Part shown: one piece after another, positions 43,323 to 49,885 of the stretch
How positions within the stretch are numbered: position 1 is the first letter of the stretch
How the letters are laid out: every line of letters begins with the position of its first letter
Assembly: GCA_946486375.1 (NCBI GenBank)
Contig: CAMLTW010000014.1
Location: 1 to 49,885, forward strand
DNA from: an uncultured Rikenellaceae bacterium
Lineage (GTDB): Bacteria > Bacteroidota > Bacteroidia > Bacteroidales > Rikenellaceae
Direction of reading: 5' to 3'
Length of the DNA stretch: 49,885 nt
Notes under the pieces: model-generated
The model's database searches: none
What the model was told of the DNA's origin: nothing
The model's input: the letters and a program-made list of their open reading frames with translations, nothing else
Position numbers and translations under genes: made by a program

Positions 43323-44099
43323 TTATCGGGAAACGTTGACGATTCGGGTTCGGGACAGGACTTCCAGCTGCAGGATGGCGTTGTTCAGGGCCGAGCGGGT
43401 CTGCTCGTACTCCGACAGGGCGGTCGTCTCGATGCTCTTGAGCCGGCTGAGCTGGGCCGCGTCGATCTTGCCGTTGACGAAATCGTTCTCCGCCACCTTG
43501 TACTGCCCGGCAGCGAGCGTGGCCGCCTCCACCTTCACCTTCATGATGGAGAGCTTTTCGAGGGCGGTGGTGTAGGCCTCGATGATCTTGAGGCTTTGTT
43601 CGTCGTGCCAGCGCTCCACCTCGTACTGCGTTTCCTGAATCTTCAGCTTTTGCCGCTTGATCCGGTTGCGCCGGTCGATGACCCCGTCGAGCGGGATCGA
43701 AAGGGTGGCCCCGAGGTTGTAGAAGTTCTGCGACCGGTTGGAATACTGGTCGACAGGGAGCAGGTTGGCGTCCGTCAGCCAGGCATAGCTGTTCGTCCGC
43801 CCGTACTGGTAGTTGGCTGTGAGCTTGAAATACTGGAGCCAGCTGCGCCGCTCGGTCTTGAGCGCATGCTCTTCTTCCTTGCGCCGGGTTTCGTAGAGGG
43901 AAACCACCGGATTCTGCCGGGCGTTTTCGAGCAGGGTCTTCAGCGGCGGAAGCTCCAGGCGCAGGTAATCCTCCGCAGCGAGGCCGGTTACGTCGGAAAC
44001 GTCGGGCACGTCCGGGGCGGAAGTTCCGCCGCCCTGCGCCCGCGCCGACGTCCCCCACAGGCAAAGGGCCGCCGTCAGGGAAATCAGGATTCGTATCAT
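43323..44099 (-). CDS. Short TolC-family outer-membrane protein
   Basis: A 258-residue exported protein. Signal peptide ~1-21 (cleavage after ARA). Two long helices (~75-95, 140-190 and 195-250), with LENARQNPVVSLYETRRKEEEHAL and KIIEAYTTALEKLSIMKVKVEAA, are separated by beta-strand-like ANYQYGRTNSYAWL and LGATLSIPLDGV: one OEP repeat. Typical TolC proteins have two such repeats and ~430 residues. Here one half is complete and there is no sign of frameshift or a second half downstream, so it is probably a genuine single-repeat form. It may form the exopolysaccharide exit channel in place of a Wza-type protein, which is absent. Confidence 0.82.
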   Translation of the reverse strand: MIRILISLTAALCLWGTSARAQGGGTSAPDVPDVSDVTGLAAEDYLRLELPPLKTLLENARQNPVVSLYETRRKEEEHALKTERRSWLQYFKLTANYQYGRTNSYAWLTDANLLPVDQYSNRSQNFYNLGATLSIPLDGVIDRRNRIKRQKLKIQETQYEVERWHDEQSLKIIEAYTTALEKLSIMKVKVEAATLAAGQYKVAENDFVNGKIDAAQLSRLKSIETTALSEYEQTRSALNNAILQLEVLSRTRIVNVSR

Positions 44100-44118
44100 G
44101 GGAATGGTCTGTCTGTTT

Positions 44119-45282
44119 TTAAACGTTTTCTTTCTGTATGAAGGCCGTGAGCGTCCGGAAGATGATCTTCAGGTCCGTCCACAGCGAAAAATGCCGGGCA
44201 TACTCGATGTCGAGCCGCTTGCGCTCCTCCGCCGAGAGTTTCCCGGCGTCCCCGCGCTTCTCCACCTGCCACAGCCCCGTCAGCCCGGCGGGGGCCATGA
44301 ACCGGTCGATGTACTCGTCGCTGGTGAGCAGTTCCGCTTCGTAAACCGGCAGCGGGCGGTTCCCCACCACCGACATGTCTCCCCGCAGGATGTTGACGAA
44401 CTGCGGCAGCTCGTCGAGGCTGTACTTGCGGATGAACTGCCCCACGCGGGTGATGCGGGGGTCGTCCTTCAGCTTGACGAACACTTCCTGCTGTTCCACC
44501 GTGCGCCACAGCAGGTACTGCGGCTCCGGTACCAGACAGTCGTCCGATACGAGCATCACTTCGTCGTCGTCGCCGAACAGCCGTTCTTCCGGTTTCCGCA
44601 CCGGCTCGTCCTTCACAGGCATCGCCTCTTCCCCGCGGTACTGGTTCAGCCGCCGGTATTCCCGGAGCCGCCTGTCCGCGTCCATGTACATCGAGCGGAA
44701 TTTCAGGAAATTGAAAATCCGGTAGTTGCTCCCCACCCGCTTGGCGCAGTAGATCGCCGGCCCCCGGTCTTCCAGCCAGATGGCCAGCGCGACGCAGACG
44801 AACAGCGGGGAAAGCGCCAGCAGCGCCCCCAGGGAAAACACCACGTCGAACGCGCGCTTCCAGAGCGGAAGACGGAACTGCCGGGGCGCTTCGCGGTTTT
44901 CCGCGCCGCCCAGCAGCGTTTCCCGGTTGCGGAGGATGAAATCCATCCGGCGTTCCAGTTCCTCCGCCCCGACACTCGGCGAAAGCAGGTCGTTGACCCC
45001 GGCCCGGATGTAGGCCATCCCTTCCTGCGTCTCCACGGCATCGGCCACCAGCAGCATGTACGCTTCGGCATACAGCGACCGGAAACGCCGGATGCGGGCC
45101 AGATCCGCCTGCATCTCCCCTTTCTCCCAGAACAGAACGACGGGGGCGTCCCCCTCCCGTCCGGCCAGCAACCGTTCCGCCTCCTGCGCCTCCGCCGTCC
45201 GTCGGACGGGAATGCGCAGGGCGTTTTCCAGCCGTGCGGCGGCCGCTTCGTCCCGGCCGATGTAGAGCAGATAGGGGGTCAA
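44119..45282 (-). CDS. Receiver-like domain fused to undecaprenyl-phosphate sugar transferase
   Basis: A 387-residue protein. Residues ~1-115 look like a response-regulator receiver fold (YLLYIGRDEAAAARLENAL, AYMLLVADA, GVNDLLSPSVGAEELERRMDFI), but the position of the phosphoacceptor Asp reads VVLFWEKG, so it cannot be phosphorylated normally. A bacterial sugar-transferase (PF02397-type) domain follows: one membrane helix (~140-162), KRVGSNYRIFNFLKFRSMY, a ~65-residue acidic insertion, KYSLDELPQFVNILRGDMSVVGNRPLP and EYARHFSLWTDLKIIF. This enzyme places the first sugar-phosphate on undecaprenyl phosphate. The start is TTG (45282), overlapping the stop of the receiver gene in TTGA. No other start codon would keep the N-terminal fold. 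Confidence 0.88.
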   Translation of the reverse strand: MTPYLLYIGRDEAAAARLENALRIPVRRTAEAQEAERLLAGREGDAPVVLFWEKGEMQADLARIRRFRSLYAEAYMLLVADAVETQEGMAYIRAGVNDLLSPSVGAEELERRMDFILRNRETLLGGAENREAPRQFRLPLWKRAFDVVFSLGALLALSPLFVCVALAIWLEDRGPAIYCAKRVGSNYRIFNFLKFRSMYMDADRRLREYRRLNQYRGEEAMPVKDEPVRKPEERLFGDDDEVMLVSDDCLVPEPQYLLWRTVEQQEVFVKLKDDPRITRVGQFIRKYSLDELPQFVNILRGDMSVVGNRPLPVYEAELLTSDEYIDRFMAPAGLTGLWQVEKRGDAGKLSAEERKRLDIEYARHFSLWTDLKIIFRTLTAFIQKENV

Positions 45283-45644
45283 TGCAGGATTTTTTTAATT
45301 CGCACCTTGAGTTCCAACGGATTGAACGGTTTGAGGATGTAATCGTCCGCCCCTTCTTCCAGCAGCCGGATGCGCTCCGTGGTGCTCTCCTCGCTCGAGA
45401 GCATCACCACCGGAATCGTCCGGAACAGTTCGTGCCCCTTGAGGTAGCGCAGAAATTCGTCCCCGCGCATTTCGGGCATCCGGATGTCCGAAATCACCAG
45501 ATCGGGCAGGTTTCCCTCCTGCATCCAGGCGATGGCCCGAACGGGATTGTCGTAATAGACCAGGTCGTAATCCTTCGCCAGATAGCAGGCGATTATTTTC
45601 GCAATCGACTCCCGATCGTCGACGATCAGTATTTTCTTTTTCAT
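45279..45644 (-). CDS. Stand-alone response-regulator receiver (CheY-like)
   Basis: A 121-residue receiver domain without output domain. KKKILIVDDRES supplies the acidic pair, D53 in LVISDIRMPE is the phosphoacceptor, S83 lies in VVMLSSEE and K105 in LKPFNP. All residues needed for phosphorylation are present. It is the first gene of the exopolysaccharide operon and overlaps the receiver/sugar-transferase fusion, so it probably signals to that fusion or to another locus protein. A divergent hybrid kinase begins 480 bases away. Confidence 0.93.
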   Translation of the reverse strand: MKKKILIVDDRESIAKIIACYLAKDYDLVYYDNPVRAIAWMQEGNLPDLVISDIRMPEMRGDEFLRYLKGHELFRTIPVVMLSSEESTTERIRLLEEGADDYILKPFNPLELKVRIKKILH

Positions 45645-45731
45645 GGACGTATCCGCACTTGGTACACCCGCCGGCCCTCCCGCTTTCCCCGCGGGCCGGA
45701 CACGGCGTTAAAAAACGATCATATCAGACCA

Positions 45732-45764
45732 CAAATATACTGTTTTTTACATAAAAACGGCAAA
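45732..45764 (-). promoter_or_regulatory. Promoter of the exopolysaccharide operon
   Basis: Minus strand: TTTG (45764-45761), 21 bases, TATATTTG (45739-45732). Transcription near 45725 leaves an ~80-base leader. The intergenic region 45645-46124 is otherwise gene-free and serves both directions. Confidence 0.72.
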
Positions 45765-46042
45765 CGGGTCTTAATTTTATGTAAAACATCCGACGAAATC
45801 AACCCCGCTTCACTTCCTTTTCACCGCTCTCCCCGCCTCTCCCCCCCGCCCGGAATGCATCGTCGCGACAACACGTAAACGAACTATTTCCGCTCATATT
45901 TTCCACGGACGCCGAATTTTCGCATCCGGCGAAACCGAATTTTTCCCGACCGGCGGAAGAGCGGTTCGTCCTTCCCGCGCCACATTTCCAGAATAAACGT
46001 CTCTTGATGTACGATTTATATCATAACTATGTAAAAATTGAC

Positions 46043-46050
46043 TATTTTTG
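46043..46050 (+). promoter_or_regulatory. -7 box of the binding-protein-linked sensor kinase
   Basis: TATTTTTG, exact match to TAnnTTTG, preceded by AT-rich sequence without a clear TTG at 20 bases. It overlaps an in-frame ATG at 46038, so the gene should start at 46125. Confidence 0.55.
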
Positions 46051-46124
46051 CACTGGAAAAAATCGCTTACAACACCCCTTTCGGGACACCGAATCCCGGT
46101 ACCCGGAAAACAACACACATCGAC

Positions 46125-49100
46125 ATGCCTCATTTCAATCCATATTTCTCCCTCCTGCTCGCGTGGCTGTGGCTCGCCCCCGCGGCGGCTTTCTGCCAGC
46201 CGGCGGAAAGGGATTCTTCCGACAAATACATCCTCGTGCTGAACTCCTATTCGGAAAACGCCAACTGGTCGAACTATGCAATGGACAGCCTCCGGATGGG
46301 AATCACGGCGGGCCGCACCGGTTTCACGCTCCGGGTCGAATCCATGAACCTGCTGTTGCTCGACAACCGGGAAAAGGTGGAAGCCCATCGCCGGCACGTG
46401 ACGGAAAAATACGCCGGTCGCCTCCCGGAAGCCATCGTCGTGCTGGGCAACAGCGCGTGGACGATGTTCGAAGAAGAGTTCGGCACCCGCTGGAAAGACG
46501 TCCCCACGGTGATCTGTTCGGTGAACGACTACGTGGGCACCGTCGATTCGAGCGTCGTCCGCAAAACGCTCCCGGCGTTCCGGGAGCCGCTGGCCGAATC
46601 GGTGCGGGGACACAACGCGACCGTCGTCCGGTGCCCCCTGTACGTGCGGAAGACCGTGGAGCTGATGCAGCGGCTCCTGCCGGAGATGAAAAGGATAGCC
46701 TTCATCTCGGACGGACGGTACGTCAGCGCCCAGGCGCGGGAGCAGGCGGAACGGGAAATCCGCGAACATTATCCCGATCTGGAAATCCTTTACCTGACCG
46801 AAGGCCCGATCACCACCGACATGCTGCTGGACACCATCCGCTCCTTCGACCGCTCGACGGGGCTGCTCTACTATTCGTGGTTCCAGAAGCAGGGCGCCGC
46901 GGGCAACCAGTACATCACGGCCAACAACCACAAGGCCATCAACAGCTTTACCGACCTGCCGCTGTTCACGCTGGAAGACGTGGGCATCCGCGAGGGGGAA
47001 GCCGTCGGAGGCTACTTTTACTCCGGCAGCGACTTCGGGCACACCGTGACGGACGTCGTACGGGAAATCCTGGCGGGGAAAAAGGCGTCCGATATCCCGT
47101 GGCAGTCGGCGGGCGCCCCGTCCCTGCGGCTCTCTTACCGGGCGTTGCAGAACGCGGGCATCCCTTCGTCGCTTTACCCGCGCGAGGCCGTCTATTACCA
47201 GCCTCCCCAAAGCTTCGTGTCGCGCTACCGCTACCAGCTGATCGGATTCGCGTTCCTGGCGGCGATTATCTATGTCCTCTATTCCCGCATCCGGTTCCTT
47301 TCGCGGGAAAAGGCGCTGCGCACCCAGGAAGCGATGCTGACCGCCCGGTACGAGAAGCTGGTGAGCATCATGCCCATCGCCTACATCCGGTACCGGCTGC
47401 TGTTCGACGAAGCGGGAGTTCCGATCGACTTCGTGGTAGCGGACGTCAACCCGGCCTTCGAAAAGGCTTTCGTCAAGGCCGAACAGGTGCTCGGCAAAAA
47501 GGGAAGCGAATGGAAAAAGGCGGACTTCGGGGTGTCCCTGAAAATCTGCCGGCGGCTCGTCTCCCGTCCGGGCACCCTGTCCGTCGAATACCACTACCGG
47601 CCGAACGAACGCCACTACGACGTGCTGCTGGTGGGCTCGACGGACGGCATGGTGGACATTTTCTGCATCGACACCACCCGGATCCGGAACATCCAGACCG
47701 AGCTGGAATCGGTCAACCACAAGCTGGCGATGGCCCTCGAAGTGGCCGACGTCGTGCCGTGGAAGTGGAACCTGGCGGAAAAGAAAATCCTCTGCGACGT
47801 GAACCGCCCGCTGGAACTTCAGAGCATCGGCAGCGGGGAGGACGTGCTGTCGGTTCCCGAAACGGAATACTTCTCCAAGATCCACGGCGAAGACCGGCAG
47901 CGGATCCGGGAAGCCTACGAGGCCCTGATCGAGGGCCGGACGGACAAAATCCGCGAGGAATACCGGGTGCTGAGCCGCAAGGATCACCATTTCGTCTACG
48001 AATGGGTGGAAGCGCAGGCGCGGGTGGAACGGCGCGACGAGGCGGGACGCCCCCTGACGCTGGTGGGTTCGTCGGTGATCATCACCGAACGGAAACAGAT
48101 GGAGCTGGCCCTGCGGGAGGCCAAAGACCGCGCGGAGGAATCGAACCGCCTGAAGTCGGCTTTCCTGGCCAACATGAGCCACGAAATCCGCACCCCGCTC
48201 AACGCCATCGTGGGCTTCTCGAACATCCTCGCCTCCACGGAGGAAGAGTCCGAAAAGCAGGACTACATCGGCATCATCGAGAGCAACAACACCCTGCTGC
48301 TGCAACTGATCGGCGACATCCTCGACCTGTCGAAAATCGAATCCGGCACGCTGGAATTCGCCTACACGGATTTCGACCTGAACGAAATGATGCAGGAGCT
48401 GGAACAGATTCTCCGGATGCGGGCCGCCTCCGACCGGGTGGAACTGTCCTTCGAAGAGCGTCTCCCGGCCTGCCGCATCCACAGCGAAAAGAACCGGATC
48501 ACGCAGGTGCTGATCAACATGATCACCAATTCCATCAAGTTCACGCGGGAAGGGAGCATCCGGTTCGGTTACGGGCCGCAAGGGAAGGATTTCCTCCGGT
48601 TCTACGTCACGGATACGGGATGCGGCATCCCCCACGATAAGAAAGACCAGGTGTTCGGGCGTTTCGTCAAGCTGAACAGTTTCGCGCAGGGTACGGGGCT
48701 GGGACTGTCCATCTGCGAAACCATCGTCCACAAACTGGGCGGCGAGATCGGCGTGGAATCCGAGGAGGGGAAAGGGAGTACGTTCTGGTTCACGGTGCCG
48801 TACCAACCCGTCTCCGCAAGCAAAGCGCTGCCGGCGGAAAACGCCGCGCCGCTGGAAGTGGTGCAGAAAAGCAAGCTGACGGTGCTCGTGGCCGAAGACA
48901 ACGAAAGCAACTACAAGCTGTTCGAGTCGATCCTCCGGCAAGACTACCGGCTGCTTCACGCCTCCAACGGTCAGGAGGCGGTGGAGCTTTACCGCCAGCA
49001 CCGCCCCCACCTGATCCTGATGGACATCAACATGCCGGTGATGGACGGTTACGAAGCGACGCGGGAAATCCGGAAACTTTCGTCCACGGTGCCGATCATC

Positions 49101-49244
49101 GCGGTCACGGCGTACGCCTTTTCCACGGACGAGGAACTGATCCTGCAGAGCGGGTTCGACGCTTACGCGGCCAAGCCGATCAACGCGAAGACGCTGAAGG
49201 AAAAGATGTTCTCCCTGCTGAAGAACCGCCTGACGCTCATCTGA
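46125..49244 (+). CDS. Hybrid sensor kinase with periplasmic ABC-type binding-protein sensor
   Basis: A 1039-residue membrane phosphorelay protein. Signal peptide (1-25, [16 protein letters not shown]), then a type-1 periplasmic binding-protein fold (~33-335, [48 protein letters not shown]) resembling ABC substrate-binding proteins of the PF04392 type. One TM (~369-390), one or two PAS domains (~410-670), HisKA with H686 in [12 protein letters not shown], HATPase_c ([23 protein letters not shown]) and a C-terminal receiver with D967 in [13 protein letters not shown]. It probably senses a small ligand or sugar in the periplasm. It diverges from the exopolysaccharide operon, whose first gene is a free receiver. 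I start at the ATG at 46125 because upstream codons fall in the promoter and would delay the signal peptide. Confidence 0.93.
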   Translation: MPHFNPYFSLLLAWLWLAPAAAFCQPAERDSSDKYILVLNSYSENANWSNYAMDSLRMGITAGRTGFTLRVESMNLLLLDNREKVEAHRRHVTEKYAGRLPEAIVVLGNSAWTMFEEEFGTRWKDVPTVICSVNDYVGTVDSSVVRKTLPAFREPLAESVRGHNATVVRCPLYVRKTVELMQRLLPEMKRIAFISDGRYVSAQAREQAEREIREHYPDLEILYLTEGPITTDMLLDTIRSFDRSTGLLYYSWFQKQGAAGNQYITANNHKAINSFTDLPLFTLEDVGIREGEAVGGYFYSGSDFGHTVTDVVREILAGKKASDIPWQSAGAPSLRLSYRALQNAGIPSSLYPREAVYYQPPQSFVSRYRYQLIGFAFLAAIIYVLYSRIRFLSREKALRTQEAMLTARYEKLVSIMPIAYIRYRLLFDEAGVPIDFVVADVNPAFEKAFVKAEQVLGKKGSEWKKADFGVSLKICRRLVSRPGTLSVEYHYRPNERHYDVLLVGSTDGMVDIFCIDTTRIRNIQTELESVNHKLAMALEVADVVPWKWNLAEKKILCDVNRPLELQSIGSGEDVLSVPETEYFSKIHGEDRQRIREAYEALIEGRTDKIREEYRVLSRKDHHFVYEWVEAQARVERRDEAGRPLTLVGSSVIITERKQMELALREAKDRAEESNRLKSAFLANMSHEIRTPLNAIVGFSNILASTEEESEKQDYIGIIESNNTLLLQLIGDILDLSKIESGTLEFAYTDFDLNEMMQELEQILRMRAASDRVELSFEERLPACRIHSEKNRITQVLINMITNSIKFTREGSIRFGYGPQGKDFLRFYVTDTGCGIPHDKKDQVFGRFVKLNSFAQGTGLGLSICETIVHKLGGEIGVESEEGKGSTFWFTVPYQPVSASKALPAENAAPLEVVQKSKLTVLVAEDNESNYKLFESILRQDYRLLHASNGQEAVELYRQHRPHLILMDINMPVMDGYEATREIRKLSSTVPIIAVTAYAFSTDEELILQSGFDAYAAKPINAKTLKEKMFSLLKNRLTLI

Positions 49245-49278
49245 TCCGACGGTTCCGCCGTCCTGCCGATTCCATTGT

Positions 49279-49310
49279 CCGCCGGCTCGACCGATCCGGC
49301 GGCTTTTTTA
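49279..49310 (+). terminator. Intrinsic terminator of the sensor kinase gene
   Basis: Stem ccgccgg (49279-49285) with ccggcgg (49296-49302), loop of 10, then CTTTTTTATA. Confidence 0.85.
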
Positions 49311-49369
49311 TACCCTACCCTACTCCGCAACCGGTTGTCCGCCGACCTTCCGCAACCATCCGCATCCCT

Positions 49370-49885
49370 GCTCCCCCGCGTCATTGCGAACCGAGGAATA
49401 CCGAAGGTATTCCGAGCTCATCAACCGAACCGAAGGCTGCAACGCAGCCTGAGCCTCACTGACCGGAGTCCGTTGTCGGCCGTAAGGCCGGAACGGAAAT
49501 AACGGAGGGAAGTAACATTGCCCGCAATCAGCCGTAAGGCTGGTGCGGATAAAGCACAGGTTGATAACATCCGCTACCGGTTACGCGCTTACATCCCGGA
49601 TCGAAGGCCCTGCGAGTTCACCGATCGCAGCCCGTAGTCGTCCCGCGACCATCGGTAACGATAGCCTCCTCCCGTCATTGCGAGGAGCGTAGCGACGTGG
49701 CAATCTCTGTATAACAAGCAGAAATGAACAAACAGAGATCCTCACGTCGGGCCATTCGGCCCTCCTCAGGATGACGCAAAGTGCAGAGATGCCGGAACGG
49801 ATAGAAGGAACTTGTTGCAATGCGTCATTGCGAACCGAGCAGGGCCTTCAGCCCTGCGAGCTCACCGACCGCAGCCCGTGGTCGT
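49370..49885 (+). repeat. Hairpin repeat block L (continues past the window)
   Basis: Plus-oriented modules downstream of the sensor kinase. Stem ggaatacc-gaa-ggtattcc (49395-49413), aggctgc-aac-gcagcct near 49433, cggccgtaaggccg near 49478, agccgtaaggct near 49530, a MITE-like pair (49674-49777) and gcagggc-cttca-gccctgc near 49840. No gene is seen. Confidence 0.9.
49674..49777. repeat. MITE-like inverted pair of hairpin modules
   Basis: Plus module gtcattgcgaggag with outer attgc/gcaat and a minus module (gatcctcacg to aggatgac) with inner gggcc-gaat-ggccc flank a core ctctgtataacaagcagaaa. It has the same plan as 14674-14785. Confidence 0.75.

Noticed and set aside
44119-45282. Sugar transferase starting at an internal Met
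   Set aside because: The first internal Met would remove half of the receiver-like fold. The TTG overlap with the receiver gene explains translation of the whole domain.

Overview
The window reads as chromosome of a GC-rich member of the Bacteroidota, most like the Rikenellaceae/Alistipes group. The phylum call rests on several promoters with the Bacteroidota -7 box TAnnTTTG about 20 bases downstream of a TTG/TTTG element, on Bacteroidota-type proteins (a TraR/DksA protein with a degraded zinc finger, a DUF5060 glycosidase, an S9 peptidase lipoprotein) and on gene content. The family-level guess is inference only. No tRNA, rRNA, CRISPR array, transposase or phage gene was seen.

Layout. 1-320: C-terminus of an unidentified Lys/Glu/Pro-rich repeat protein. 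520-4852: PcrA/UvrD helicase and, convergent to it, ribosome recycling factor. 5780-14327: a secreted DUF5060-type glycosidase diverging from rnr, then ileS and a DksA-like regulator. 14340-15917: three tandem terminators, a promoter, a leader RNA that can fold as a closed multi-hairpin domain, and an unknown 255-residue protein. 16811-21417: an NtrC-type regulator and a hybrid sensor kinase with an HPt domain. 21966-27756: an OmpA-like lipoprotein with pyrH, diverging from dxs with an S9 peptidase lipoprotein. 28184-31457: a secreted alpha/beta hydrolase, an AlkD-like HEAT protein and a small DUF6582 protein. 31567-45644: a 14-kb exopolysaccharide locus on the minus strand. 46125-49244: a large hybrid sensor kinase with a periplasmic binding-protein sensor, divergent from that locus.

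The exopolysaccharide locus runs, in transcription order: free receiver domain, receiver-like/sugar-transferase fusion, short TolC-type protein, Wzz/Wzc-like co-polymerase with a damaged kinase domain, Wzy/ligase-type membrane protein, GT2, [repeat block], membrane GT2, GT4, hexapeptide acyltransferase, GT2, [repeat block], GT4-like, membrane GT2. The promoter of the first gene and that of the divergent sensor kinase lie in one 480-base intergenic region, so the kinase is a good candidate controller.

The most unusual feature is a modular, hairpin-rich repeat family in about a dozen intergenic blocks, roughly a tenth of the window by eye. The flanks and loops of each module are conserved, while the stem sequences differ between copies and stay complementary. 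This looks like selection for hairpin structure in RNA or single-stranded DNA. Some modules are paired head-to-head around a short core, as in a MITE. One copy has become the last 31 codons and stop of rnr.
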